NCBI RefSeq assembly: GCF_003574655.1
Contig: NZ_QNUM01000007.1
Location: 1 to 64,000, forward strand
DNA length: 64,000 bases
Direction: 5' to 3'
Source of the DNA: Cohaesibacter haloalkalitolerans
GTDB taxonomy: Bacteria > Pseudomonadota > Alphaproteobacteria > Rhizobiales > Cohaesibacteraceae
The notes under the pieces were generated by a model. It had not been told where the DNA came from, did no database searches, and was given only the letters and a program-made list of their open reading frames with translations. The position numbers were made by a program, and so were the translations under genes. Numbering within the stretch: the first letter of the stretch is position 1; the number at the start of each line of letters is the position of its first letter. Positions 10,181 through 18,459 of this stretch are shown in pieces.

Positions 10181-10942
10181 CTAGGTTTCTTTCTCTCCTG
10201 GGGTTTCCTCAAATCCCAAATCGTAGCCTGTCTGAGACAGTATGCGCGTTGCGGCTACATACGCAGCCTCGGAATCCCGCATCCGGATGGCCTCCATCAA
10301 ACGGCGATGGCGCTCCAGACTCTCACGAAGCTCTTCCGCTGTCTCGTTACTGGTCTTGATGACCAGCAAGATTGCCGGGCGCAAAATATGAACGATCTGC
10401 GCCCAAACCAGATTATGCGTCGCCCGATAGATCGCCTCGTGGAAGGCGATGTCGGCATTGGAAAAGCATTCCCGCTCACCCAATGATGCGCGTCTTTCCC
10501 AGTTTGCCTCCATGATGTTGAAGGCATCCTCCATGGCCAGCAGGTCGCGCGCGGTTGCACGCTTCGTTGCCAGCGATGCGATGAGTGGTTCGGTCGTGCA
10601 GCGAAATTCGAACACGTCACGCAGAACCCCAAGGTTCGGCGCGGCATAGTCAGCAATCCACTGGCTGACCTGCCCATCCAGAAAATTCCATTCCCGGAAC
10701 TCCTGAACCGTGGTTCCACGCCCTGCCCGACGTGCCACAATGCCCAACGTCTCCATCATCTGAAGGGCCGAGCGAACAGATGCCCGGCTTATCTGGTAGG
10801 ACGTTGCCAGCTCGGTTTCGGGCGGCAATGTATCCCCCGGAGCCAAAGAGCCATCAAAAACGAGCTTTGCAAGCTCATCAGCAAGCTGGCCACCTACGGC
10901 TTTCGAGCTGTTTGTTTTTGATATTTCCACACTGTTGTTCAT
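10181..10942 (-). CDS. GntR-family (FadR/FCD) transcriptional regulator
   Basis: The 253 aa protein has an N-terminal winged helix with the GntR signature (PPETELATSYQISRASVRSAL at about residues 40-60) and a C-terminal FCD ligand domain. It heads the galactonate/gluconate/TRAP gene run, co-directional, and is probably its local repressor responding to a sugar acid. DgoR of E. coli is the obvious functional parallel, but orthology is not proven by context alone. Repeated TTGTC-type half-sites upstream (10958-11033) suggest autoregulation. Confidence 0.9.
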   Translation of the reverse strand: MNNSVEISKTNSSKAVGGQLADELAKLVFDGSLAPGDTLPPETELATSYQISRASVRSALQMMETLGIVARRAGRGTTVQEFREWNFLDGQVSQWIADYAAPNLGVLRDVFEFRCTTEPLIASLATKRATARDLLAMEDAFNIMEANWERRASLGERECFSNADIAFHEAIYRATHNLVWAQIVHILRPAILLVIKTSNETAEELRESLERHRRLMEAIRMRDSEAAYVAATRILSQTGYDLGFEETPGEKET

Positions 10943-10957
10943 CGTGTTGTTCCACTC

Positions 10958-11033
10958 ATTGTCAGATCAAGTTAGTTCAATTGTCTGACATTTGCAACAT
11001 CTAAATCAGACAAAGATGTTCATTTGTCAGTCC
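10958..11033. promoter_or_regulatory. Candidate GntR operator cluster
   Basis: The 75 bp just upstream of the regulator hold four related elements: ATTGTCAGAT (10958-10967), the 9-bp palindrome TGTCTGACA (10982-10990), ATCAGACAAA (11005-11014) and ATTTGTCAGT (11022-11031). The last two are inverted relative to each other. The TGTC-GACA arrangement resembles operators of the FadR subfamily. No clear -35/-10 pair could be chosen. Confidence 0.5.
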
Positions 11034-11344
11034 GTGAGGAGAAATCCCCGAAATCCGGCACATTCCAGCTACACCAAGCAAGACATGAGCGGAAGGTGGC
11101 ATGTGATCTTTCAAGACAACTATGCTTAAAATGAAGGCTCGCATCAGGCCTTTGAGGTCTGATTGCAGGCCTTTCCAGCCGCTCTACCTCGGAAACCGGC
11201 CTAAAACACCGAGCCAAGGCCGCATCGCGAATCATGCTCTTCAAGAAATGCGCCCCTTGCCCGCCAGCGTCCTCGGTCAAACAAGCAAGGCCCGGAAGCC
11301 ATCATGATTCCGAGCCTTGGACGATGATCACAATCGAGACTTGA
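11034..11344. other. Intergenic stretch between rbsK end and gntR promoter
   Basis: No convincing gene. A minus-strand frame at 11020-11280 (86 codons) has no recognisable domain and runs into the operator region, so I do not call it. The part next to rbsK holds a hairpin listed separately. Confidence 0.5.
11286..11319 (-). terminator. Probable terminator after the ribokinase gene
   Basis: On the minus strand CAAGGCTCGG pairs with CCGGGCCTTG (one G-U pair), loop 14 nt, starting 26 nt after the kinase stop, followed by CTTGTTTG, a weak U-rich tail. It would separate the TTT/ribokinase run from the gntR operon. Confidence 0.5.
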
Positions 11345-12262
11345 TCAGTTGGCGGCGACCAAATCGTCAACCTCCTGGCGCGACGGCACGGCTTCCCCTG
11401 CCCCGCGCCGGGTTGTCGCCAGGGCGCCCGCCGCCGCGGCAAATTTCAGGGCATCCTGCAAGCTCCAGCCCTCGGCAAGAGCGGCAGCCAGCCCGCCGTT
11501 GAAGCTGTCCCCTGCGGCAACCGTATCAATCGCCTTGACGAAATAGGGCTTGATGACTCCCTCACCATCATGTCTTGAGGCATAGGCAAGCCCCTTGGCA
11601 CCAAGCTTGACGATGGCGACCTTCGGCCCCATGGCGACAAGGCTTTTGGCCAAGGTCTGGGCTTCCAGAAAATTGCCGGGCATCGTACCGGTGATGGCGG
11701 CGGTTTCGGTTTCATTCGGTGTCACGATGTCCGCTTCGGCAATCAGCGCCTCCATGTGTCCCTCCGCGATCGGAGCCGGATCAAGGATCACCACGGCTCC
11801 GGCTGCCCTCGCCGCACGCATTGCCGCGAGCGTTGCCGGAATTGGCGTTTCCAGCTGAAAAAGCGCCACCTTGCAGCCCTTGAAAACGTCCGCGCAGGGC
11901 CCGGCATCCGGCCAGGCCATGTTTGCCCCGCCAACGACGGTAATGGAATTCTGCGAACTCTGGTCGACATGGATAAGGGCAATGCCGCTCTCGGCTCCCT
12001 TCATTGTCACCAGATTGGCAGTATCGACAGTCATTTTCTGAAGATCGGCCCGCAGCTTGTCGGCGAAGCTGTCTTCCCCGACCGCCGCGACGAATTTGAC
12101 GGGACATTTGGCCAGCCGGGTGGCGGCAACGGCCTGATTGGCACCCTTGCCACCCAGCCCTGTCTGGAAGCCCGCCGCATGGCTGGTTTCGCCAGCAATT
12201 GGCAAATGGTGAACCGAAACGGTCAGGTCCAGATTGACCGACCCGAAAACCGTGATGCTCAT
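11345..12262 (-). CDS. rbsK: Ribokinase-like PfkB carbohydrate kinase
   Basis: ATP-dependent sugar kinase of the PfkB family, closest in motif pattern to ribokinase. GGKGANQAVA lies at about 37-46, LDPAP mid-protein, PNETE, and the catalytic DTVAAGDSFNGG near the C terminus with the Asp base. I use ATG 12262 (305 aa), which has AAGGAG 6-7 nt upstream, rather than 12295. It lies downstream of the tctC1 gene, with a terminator-like hairpin between. Ribose or another pentose is the default substrate; no ribose transporter is next to it, so the physiological substrate is uncertain. Confidence 0.85.
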   Translation of the reverse strand: MSITVFGSVNLDLTVSVHHLPIAGETSHAAGFQTGLGGKGANQAVAATRLAKCPVKFVAAVGEDSFADKLRADLQKMTVDTANLVTMKGAESGIALIHVDQSSQNSITVVGGANMAWPDAGPCADVFKGCKVALFQLETPIPATLAAMRAARAAGAVVILDPAPIAEGHMEALIAEADIVTPNETETAAITGTMPGNFLEAQTLAKSLVAMGPKVAIVKLGAKGLAYASRHDGEGVIKPYFVKAIDTVAAGDSFNGGLAAALAEGWSLQDALKFAAAAGALATTRRGAGEAVPSRQEVDDLVAAN

Positions 12263-12365
12263 GCTCGTCTCCTTGGCATCTTGGCCATTTTCCATACATC
12301 AACTGTTCGCACTCGTCCGGCGACGTCTAAGGCCGGGGCGACAGACAGGATCATTGACTGGATTG

Positions 12366-12411
12366 AAAAATCGGCGGGCCGCTTGCACCAAAACCGCAAA
12401 CAACCCGCCGA
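12366..12411 (-). terminator. Rho-independent terminator after tctC1
   Basis: On the minus strand TCGGCGGG pairs with CCCGCCGA (8 bp, 25-nt loop) and is followed directly by TTTTTC. It begins 60 nt after the tctC1 stop and would end most transcripts of the TTT transporter operon before rbsK. Confidence 0.65.
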
Positions 12412-12471
12412 AAGTGGGGGAGCTGGCGGCAATGACCAGCTCCGGGAGGTATTCTCGTGCTATCGGGTGGT

Positions 12472-13446
12472 TTACTTGCCGACACCAAGCGCGGTCATGA
12501 CATCCCTGGTTTGGGTTTCATGCTGCTTGATGAAGGCGGCAAAACCTGCAGAATCCATATACTGGGTGCCGAAGCCGCGATCCTTCATGCCTTTCTGGAA
12601 GCTTTCGGATTCATAGGCCGTTTTCAGCTGGGCCTCGATTTCCTTGACCAGAGCAGGATCCATCCCGGCAGGACCAGCCACGCCGCGCCATGTACCACCG
12701 GTCACATCCTTGCCGGTGATTTCCTTGGCGGTCGGTACGTCCGGATAGCGTTCCAGGCGATCGCTGGAAAGAACAGCAACGGTCTTGACCATGCCAGCAT
12801 CGGTCAGGGCATCGGTTTCCGGAATGGAGCAAAGCACGACATCCATGCCGCCCGAGGCCAGTTCCTGAAGGCCAGCGGCGGACCCTGCCGCCGGAATGAG
12901 GTTGATCTTGGCAACATCGATGTCTTCGGCCATCATCAGGGAGATAAAGGGAATGTCCCAGCTGGCGCTGCAGGTTCCGCCACAGGAGATCCGAAGGGAT
13001 GCCGGATCCTTCTTGAGAGCCGCAACGATGTCATCCAGAGACTTCAGCGCAGAATTGACGCCGACATGAATGGCGGACGGATCGACGTTGACCAGCGACA
13101 GCGGAGTGAAGCTTTCGGCCGTAAAGTCGGCCTGGCCAAGGATCTTGAACTGGGCAAACGGCGACAACTGCCCCATGGTATAGCCGTCAGGCTTGGCAGA
13201 GCTATAGGTGGTGTAGCCGACGATGCCGCCGCCCTGAGCTTGGTTGATCACATTGACCGGCTGCTTGGTCTGGGCTTCCAGCTCGCGGGACAGAAGCCGG
13301 AAGGTGAAGTCACTGCCACCACCGGCGCCGGCGACGACAATCATGCTGACGGGCTGATCGGGCCAGGCCAGAGCCGGGCCAGCCAGAAGGGCGGCACATA
13401 CGCTGGTGCAAAGAAGGGTACGGAAATGTCTGCGGGACCTGTTCAT
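12472..13446 (-). CDS. TTT periplasmic binding protein, copy 1 (TctC family)
   Basis: Extracytoplasmic receptor of a tripartite tricarboxylate-type transporter. The 324 aa protein starts at ATG 13446 (GGAGGAG upstream) and has a signal peptide ending at about Ala27. The TctC/Bug features are visible: AGAGGGSD at 40-46, the INQAQGGG stretch near 68-74, and the GPAGMDP segment. It is clearly a paralogue of the protein at 15526-16494; both have a C-x3-C pair (Cys155/Cys159 here). The ligand cannot be assigned. Bug proteins bind many carboxylates and amides. Confidence 0.9.
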   Translation of the reverse strand: MNRSRRHFRTLLCTSVCAALLAGPALAWPDQPVSMIVVAGAGGGSDFTFRLLSRELEAQTKQPVNVINQAQGGGIVGYTTYSSAKPDGYTMGQLSPFAQFKILGQADFTAESFTPLSLVNVDPSAIHVGVNSALKSLDDIVAALKKDPASLRISCGGTCSASWDIPFISLMMAEDIDVAKINLIPAAGSAAGLQELASGGMDVVLCSIPETDALTDAGMVKTVAVLSSDRLERYPDVPTAKEITGKDVTGGTWRGVAGPAGMDPALVKEIEAQLKTAYESESFQKGMKDRGFGTQYMDSAGFAAFIKQHETQTRDVMTALGVGK

Positions 13447-13504
13447 GTTATTCTCCTCCACTCAACAGGATTATTCAAAAATGAAATTGCCCTGTCGGCA
13501 CCGC

Positions 13505-15019
13505 TCAGGCAGCGGTGTCGGCAAGAGAGTCGTCGGTCTTCGCCCTGTTGGCGAAGAGCTTGAGACCGATGATCAGCGCCCACACGAGAATGGTGAAAGC
13601 ACCGATCGTTCCTCCAATCGGTCGGTTGAAGAATGTCACCAGATCGCCCTGGGATTTGAGCATCGTGGTCATGAAAGTCTGTTCGAGCAGCGGCCCGAGA
13701 ATGAGCCCCAGAATGGCCGGTGCGAGCGGCACTTCATTCTCTTCCATCACATAGCCAAGCAGGCCGAACAGTGCGACAAGGCCAACGGCGAACAGGGTAT
13801 TCTCGACGGAGAAGGCACCCAGAATGCAGAACAGCAGGATGACCGGAGAGATGATGCTGGTTGGCAGGCGCAGAATCAGCCCGAAGGCCCGGATGCAGGC
13901 TATCCCCAGCGGCAGCATCAGAAGGTTTGCAAGAAAGAAGATCGCAAAGATCGCATAGATCACCTGCGGCTGGTTGAGAAACAGCGTCGGGCCGGGGTTG
14001 ACCCCCTTGATGAACATGACGCTGATCACTATGGCCGTGATCGCATCGCCGGGGATACCGAACACGGTGGCCGGAATATAGGCCCCGCCGAGGCTGGCGT
14101 TGTTGGCTGCACTGGCCGACATGATCCGCTCGACGGCGCCCTCTTCGGTATCGCTGCCACCGCGCTTTGAGGACTTCTTGGCCAGCGCGTAGGAAATCCA
14201 GGCGGCGATATCAGATCCGGCTCCGGGCAGCGAGCCGACGATCGTACCGAGCAGACTGCCGCGCAGCAGGCCGATCTTGTGGGGCCACATCAGCTTGACA
14301 ACCGTTTTGAGGATCGATGTGGGCTTTGCCTTTTCAGACATCTGCCTGTCCTGCCCATAGCTGTTGCGCAGCAGTTCGGAGACAGCAAACAGACCGATCA
14401 GCACCGGAATGAGCCCCAGCCCGCCGACCAGATTGGTCGAACCGAAGGTGAAGCGCGGCATGCCGGAAATCGGATCAAGCCCCATGGTGGCCAGAAACAG
14501 GCCGAACAACAGCGACGCAAGCCCCTTGAGCAGCGAAGGTCCAGCCACAAAGGTGGCACAACTCAGCCCCAGAACGCCAAGCCAAAAGTATTCGACACTC
14601 GAGAAGGACAGCGCGATCCGGGCAAGCCACGGCGCGGCCAGCGTCAGGATGGTTGCGCTGGCCACCCCGCCGAAGGCCGAGGCAAACAGCCCAGCCCCGA
14701 GCGCCGTTGCCGACTTGCCCTGCCGGGTCAGCTTGAAGGCATCGTCGGTATAGGCCGCCGAGGCCGGTGTGCCGGGCATGCGCAGCAAGGCACCAGGAAT
14801 ATCTCCGGCAAAGATCGCCATCGCGGACGCCGTAATGATCGAGGCAATCGCCGGCAGCGGAGCCATGAAAATGATGAAGGGCACAAGCAGAGCCGTCGCC
14901 ATCAGTGCTGTGAGGCCGGGAATGGACCCGATTGCAAGCCCGTAAGCCGCCGACACCATGATGACCAGCAGCAGATATGGATCGGCGAGCTGCGCCAGAA
15001 TTGAGCCAGCGTCTACCAT
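13505..15019 (-). CDS. tctA: TTT large membrane subunit
   Basis: The 504 aa TctA-family permease has about 12 TM helices. The family signatures are present: AIGSIPGLTALM-type loop near the N terminus, DIPGALLRMPGTPASAAY, and GSLPGAGSDIAAW. The ATG at 15019 overlaps the tctB stop by 7 bp (ATGGTAG). The longer open frame to 15220 is out-of-frame tctB sequence and is not used. It works with TctB and one or both adjacent TctC proteins. Confidence 0.93.
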   Translation of the reverse strand: MVDAGSILAQLADPYLLLVIMVSAAYGLAIGSIPGLTALMATALLVPFIIFMAPLPAIASIITASAMAIFAGDIPGALLRMPGTPASAAYTDDAFKLTRQGKSATALGAGLFASAFGGVASATILTLAAPWLARIALSFSSVEYFWLGVLGLSCATFVAGPSLLKGLASLLFGLFLATMGLDPISGMPRFTFGSTNLVGGLGLIPVLIGLFAVSELLRNSYGQDRQMSEKAKPTSILKTVVKLMWPHKIGLLRGSLLGTIVGSLPGAGSDIAAWISYALAKKSSKRGGSDTEEGAVERIMSASAANNASLGGAYIPATVFGIPGDAITAIVISVMFIKGVNPGPTLFLNQPQVIYAIFAIFFLANLLMLPLGIACIRAFGLILRLPTSIISPVILLFCILGAFSVENTLFAVGLVALFGLLGYVMEENEVPLAPAILGLILGPLLEQTFMTTMLKSQGDLVTFFNRPIGGTIGAFTILVWALIIGLKLFANRAKTDDSLADTAA

Positions 15020-15498
15020 ATGAACCATCCCGAAATTGGAGTGAGCAGGCCCCACGACAGAGGCACATGCAGGATGGAGGCGAACAGGATGTTCACCACC
15101 ACTGAAGTGATCAGCGCAACGGTGACCGCCAGCTTCCAGCGCACTCCGTTTGCTATCTGGATCATCGCGAGCAAAATTGTCGATGTGGCGAGGAAGCCAA
15201 GCGGCGTTACGGCCAGCCAATAGAAGAGAATCGCGATCGGAATGATCCAGAACCGAAAGGTAAAGTCACGGCTGGCCAGCCAGCGTGGGCGCTGGACCAG
15301 CGGCTGCCCGCGACCGGTGACATAGCCCTGCACCATCAGCCCCCCGCCGACAAGCAGGAGACCAATGCCGATGAGCAGAGGAAAGAACCCCGGCCCGTAG
15401 TTCAAATGGCGCGGCGGCACCAGACTCTGGGAGTAGAGCGCGATGGCCCCTCCCAGAATGGCGACGACAAGCCCAACAATACTGTCATGGACTTTCAT
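15013..15498 (-). CDS. tctB: TTT small membrane subunit
   Basis: The 161 aa TctB-family protein has four hydrophobic helices, with the family-typical GPGFFPLLIGIGLLLVG loop about 35 residues in. Start ATG 15498 with AAGAGA 7 nt upstream; a TTG at 15516 is an alternative. It lies between tctC2 and tctA with a 27-bp gap upstream and an overlap downstream. Confidence 0.9.
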   Translation of the reverse strand: MKVHDSIVGLVVAILGGAIALYSQSLVPPRHLNYGPGFFPLLIGIGLLLVGGGLMVQGYVTGRGQPLVQRPRWLASRDFTFRFWIIPIAILFYWLAVTPLGFLATSTILLAMIQIANGVRWKLAVTVALITSVVVNILFASILHVPLSWGLLTPISGWFIW

Positions 15499-15525
15499 TG
15501 GATTGTCTCTTTGCAATGAACCTTG

Positions 15526-16494
15526 CTATTTGCCGTAACCAAGGGCAGCCATCACGCGGGCGGTGTCCTCTTCATGGCGTTTCATCAGCGCGGCAAGATC
15601 TTCGGTGTTCATCCATTTGATGCCGAAATTGGCGGTCTTCATCGCAGACTTGAAACTCTCCGACTGAACAGCCTTCTCTACGGCCTCTTCCCAGGTGCCG
15701 ACGATTTCGGCCGATAGTCCGGCAGGGCCGCCAAGAGCGCGCCATGTGCCTCCATCCACTGGATGACCGACGACATCGCCAGCAAGGGTCACATCTTCAA
15801 AGCCGGGCACGGGAGTGGGGCTGAGGACGCCGAGCGCCCGGACAAGACCGGCGGTCATAAGGGCCGAGGCTTCCGGCAGGGACACTGTCTGGAAGTCAAC
15901 GCCACCAGAGGCCAGTTCCTGCAAGCCGGTGGCAGCGCCCTGCCCTGGAATCCAGGTGATCTTTTCGACATCGATACCATAATCCATCATCATGCCAGCC
16001 ACCGGCACGTCCCAGACGCTGCCACAGCCACCGCTGCAATGGATCTTGTATTTGGCCGGGTCGGCCTTGATCGCGTCGAGCGCCTCGGCAAGGGTCTTGA
16101 ACGGCGAGGATGCCGACGTGACGAGCGAAGATGAGTCACCATTGAAGTTGGCAATCGGCGAGAAGTTCGATCCTTCGAAGGTGGCCTGACCGGTGTATTT
16201 GTAACCGGCATAGGGGAACAGAAGACCGATCGTATAACCATCGGGCGCGGCGTTGACCATGCTCGTCAAACCGACCACGCCTCCACCTTGTCCCTGATTG
16301 ATGATACTGACCGTCCAGCCCATTTCCTGCTCGATGCTGCGCGCAAGGATGCGGGATGTGGTATCGCCTCCGCCGCCAGCTGCGGCGGGAACGATGATCG
16401 TCACTGGTCTTGTTGGAAAATCGGCAGCGCTGGCGGCTGCCACCATTGCCGGCGCACAGGCCAGCAGCAAAAGGGTATTGCGGGGATGAATCAT
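15526..16494 (-). CDS. TTT periplasmic binding protein, copy 2 (TctC family)
   Basis: The 322 aa receptor is the first gene of the TTT operon. The signal peptide ends near Ala23. AAAGGGGD at 37-44 is the usual carboxylate-pinching loop. It aligns along its whole length with copy 1 and shares the C-x3-C pair (Cys153/Cys157) followed by a Trp-Asp. A dyad shared with other promoters in the region lies 57 bp upstream (16551-16567), so IclR control is likely. Confidence 0.91.
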   Translation of the reverse strand: MIHPRNTLLLLACAPAMVAAASAADFPTRPVTIIVPAAAGGGGDTTSRILARSIEQEMGWTVSIINQGQGGGVVGLTSMVNAAPDGYTIGLLFPYAGYKYTGQATFEGSNFSPIANFNGDSSSLVTSASSPFKTLAEALDAIKADPAKYKIHCSGGCGSVWDVPVAGMMMDYGIDVEKITWIPGQGAATGLQELASGGVDFQTVSLPEASALMTAGLVRALGVLSPTPVPGFEDVTLAGDVVGHPVDGGTWRALGGPAGLSAEIVGTWEEAVEKAVQSESFKSAMKTANFGIKWMNTEDLAALMKRHEEDTARVMAALGYGK

Positions 16495-16550
16495 CGAAAA
16501 CCTCCCATTCTTCGATAAGAATAGGAATAAACGATCAACGATGCAATTTC

Positions 16551-16567
16551 AATCCCACATTTCGGAA
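16551..16567 (-). promoter_or_regulatory. Candidate IclR operator, copy 1
   Basis: Minus-strand TTCCGAAATGTGGGATT, a near-palindrome 57 bp upstream of tctC2. It is one of five related sites (consensus TTCCGWAWTGTGGRAT) within 1.8 kb around iclR. Confidence 0.55.
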
Positions 16568-16593
16568 TTAAACCAATTACCCATTTTTTTAAC

Positions 16594-17388
16594 CTACAAA
16601 TTCGGATTCCAACCAAGACTTTTGGAAATGGAGTCAGCAGTATTGACGACCGCAGCCGACAAACCGAGGACGCGCGCCATTGGCATACGGTCTGTCGTGC
16701 CGGAAACGCTCACTGCCGCAAAGACATGACCGCGTGAATCGCGGATCGGCGCACCAACGCAGCGGATGCCGATTTCGTTTTCCTCGTCATCAATGGCATA
16801 GCCCTGATCCCGCACAAGGACCAGTTGCTCTTTAAGTACAGCGAGGTCGGTAATCGTCTTTTCCGTGCGGGCTTCGAGCCCTTCCTGCGTCGCGATCCGG
16901 TTGACCAGCTTGTCGTCCTGAAAGGCCAGAAAAGCCTTGCCCACGCTGGTGCAATAGGTCGGAGCGCCTTCGATGGTTGTCAGGGTGGTCAGGCGGTTTT
17001 CGCCCATCTCTTCCCGTTCGATGCAAACCATATGGCTGCCGTCGAATATATGCAGATGCACCGCTTCGCCGGTCAACTGGTGAAGAGAGAGGATGTGCGG
17101 CCGGGAGTTGCCGGTCAGATCCAGATTGGCGATCACCACGCTACCGAAGTAAAACATTTGCAAACCAAGGCGATAGGTCTGCCGCCGACCGTCCTGGTCG
17201 AGCATGCCGACATCTCTGAGAGACGCCACGATCCGGTGCACCGTCGTCCGCGGAAGTCCCGTCTCTTCCACGATTTCACTGATACTCAATTGGCCTCTGG
17301 CACGGGTAAAACAGTTGAGCACTGTCATCATCTTTGTAAACAGTTTTGCGCCCGCTTCATTTCCACCAGCATCTATTGTTTTGATCAT
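16594..17388 (-). CDS. IclR-family transcriptional regulator
   Basis: 264 aa from ATG 17388 (GGAAAG 7 nt upstream). The N-terminal winged helix-turn-helix is visible (LSISEIVEETGLPRTTVHRI at about residues 34-53), then the IclR effector domain with YCTSVGKAFLAF and the C-terminal GIRCVGAPIRD. It sits between the TTT operon (same strand) and the DapA/TRAP operon (opposite strand). The five shared near-palindromes suggest that it controls both and itself. Confidence 0.92.
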   Translation of the reverse strand: MIKTIDAGGNEAGAKLFTKMMTVLNCFTRARGQLSISEIVEETGLPRTTVHRIVASLRDVGMLDQDGRRQTYRLGLQMFYFGSVVIANLDLTGNSRPHILSLHQLTGEAVHLHIFDGSHMVCIEREEMGENRLTTLTTIEGAPTYCTSVGKAFLAFQDDKLVNRIATQEGLEARTEKTITDLAVLKEQLVLVRDQGYAIDDEENEIGIRCVGAPIRDSRGHVFAAVSVSGTTDRMPMARVLGLSAAVVNTADSISKSLGWNPNL

Positions 17389-17608
17389 TGTTCTTTCCAA
17401 GCATTTTAAAGAGGCGCTAGACCCGAGACCCCCGATCGCCGCGCAATTAGAGGATCTCGCCCTCGATTTGAACTGTTCGCGTTCTCATTTTCTCAGACCA
17501 AAAGCAACCCATCTGGTCCGAGCCTGCTTCGTCCTTTACCTGCCAGCGATCCAGCTCGCGGTGGCTTTAAATCCAAATTTCCCAAAAATGGGCAATTTAT
17601 TTCAGAAA

Positions 17609-17625
17609 TAATCCACAATACGGAA
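17609..17625 (-). promoter_or_regulatory. Candidate IclR operator, copy 2
   Basis: Minus-strand TTCCGTATTGTGGATTA, aligned without gaps to the other four copies. It lies 221 bp upstream of the iclR start. Confidence 0.5.
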
Positions 17626-17899
17626 CATAGCAAGGCAGACTGTCGACGTATTTCTTTCCATAAACCCATTAATAAGTATGACAAATATATAGTAACACTT
17701 AATTAAGACCATCAATAGGCAGGGATTTCGCCCACACTCCAGCCCCGGGGCGCCCGGAATTGATGCGAATCTCGTCAAACGGCACTATTCCGCACGGTTT
17801 TCTTCACTTTTCCCGATGTTGAGCGCAGTTATGCAGCGGAATTCTGCACCCTTTGAAGAGCTTTGCTCCATCAGGTTCAGAAAATGGTATTACGCACTA

Positions 17900-17916
17900 T
17901 TCCGAAATTTGGGATA
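17900..17916 (+). promoter_or_regulatory. Candidate IclR operator, copy 3
   Basis: Plus-strand TTCCGAAATTTGGGATA, the most symmetrical copy (ATTCC...GGGAT arms around AAATTT). It lies mid-region between iclR and the divergent operon. Confidence 0.5.
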
Positions 17917-18282
17917 ACCACTTCTAACATAAGGGCGTCCCAAACTGCAAATCCCATTTTTTTCTTTTCCCGAATTTAAAATCCTGCACAACGGCACCGA
18001 CCCTCAACGATCTGATGGACTGTCCCGGCCCAGAATCACCAACCAAATCCAGCAACCAAAAGTCAATAATACCTAAATAATTACAACAATATAACCGATT
18101 TTCTCCGTCATCAGAACGGGTTGTTCCAGCCAGCCTTCCATCCTTCTGGACATCTTTGAGCAGACTGAAGGCTGGATTTTTCCATGACAATTCCCTGCAC
18201 AATTTTGTTCCCACAAATTTGCTTTCGAACCGGTATCAGCATCACGCCAAAAATGGGTAACAATTCCAAAGGGATTGCCCAA

Positions 18283-18340
18283 TTCCCGATTGTGGATAAT
18301 AATAACCCGGCCAATCTTCTTCATTTCCCACATTACGGAA
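18283..18340. promoter_or_regulatory. Candidate IclR operators, copies 4 and 5
   Basis: TTCCCGATTGTGGATAA on the plus strand (18283-18299) and TTCCGTAATGTGGGAA on the minus strand (18325-18340). Both lie 120-180 bp upstream of the DapA-family gene and just before a TTGACT hexamer (18356-18361), a position suited to promoter control. Confidence 0.5.
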
Positions 18341-18459
18341 TACAAAACAATTAAGTTGACTTAAATTCCGTTTTGGATAAATGTTGCAATCAATCTCAAA
18401 CTCCCAACGTCAACCGGGAGTGCCCGAGGTGACATCCTGAACAACCAAGGAATTTAGAC

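Larger units (their letters stand above)
17389..18459. other. Long regulatory intergenic region (1.07 kb), no gene
   Basis: AT-richer than its surroundings. No reading frame here has a ribosome site, family resemblance or GC-like codon use, so I call no gene. It holds four of the five candidate IclR sites (17609-17625, 17900-17916, 18283-18299, 18325-18340), and a TTGACT at 18356-18361 that could be a -35 element for the plus-strand operon. The size is unusual for a simple divergent promoter. A small RNA could hide here but I cannot show one. Confidence 0.6.

Noticed and set aside
11020-11280. Possible 86 aa minus-strand gene
   Set aside because: Overlaps the GntR operator region and has no ribosome site or recognisable domain.
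13505-15220. Longer tctA start at 15220
   Set aside because: The extra 67 residues are out-of-frame tctB sequence and do not resemble a TctA N terminus.
17493-18345. Several 60-96 codon frames in the iclR intergenic region
   Set aside because: AT-rich, overlapping, no ribosome sites, and they cover the repeated operator-like dyads.
18367-18378. TTCCGTTTTGGA as a sixth IclR site
   Set aside because: The arms match but the spacer is several bases shorter than in the five aligned copies.
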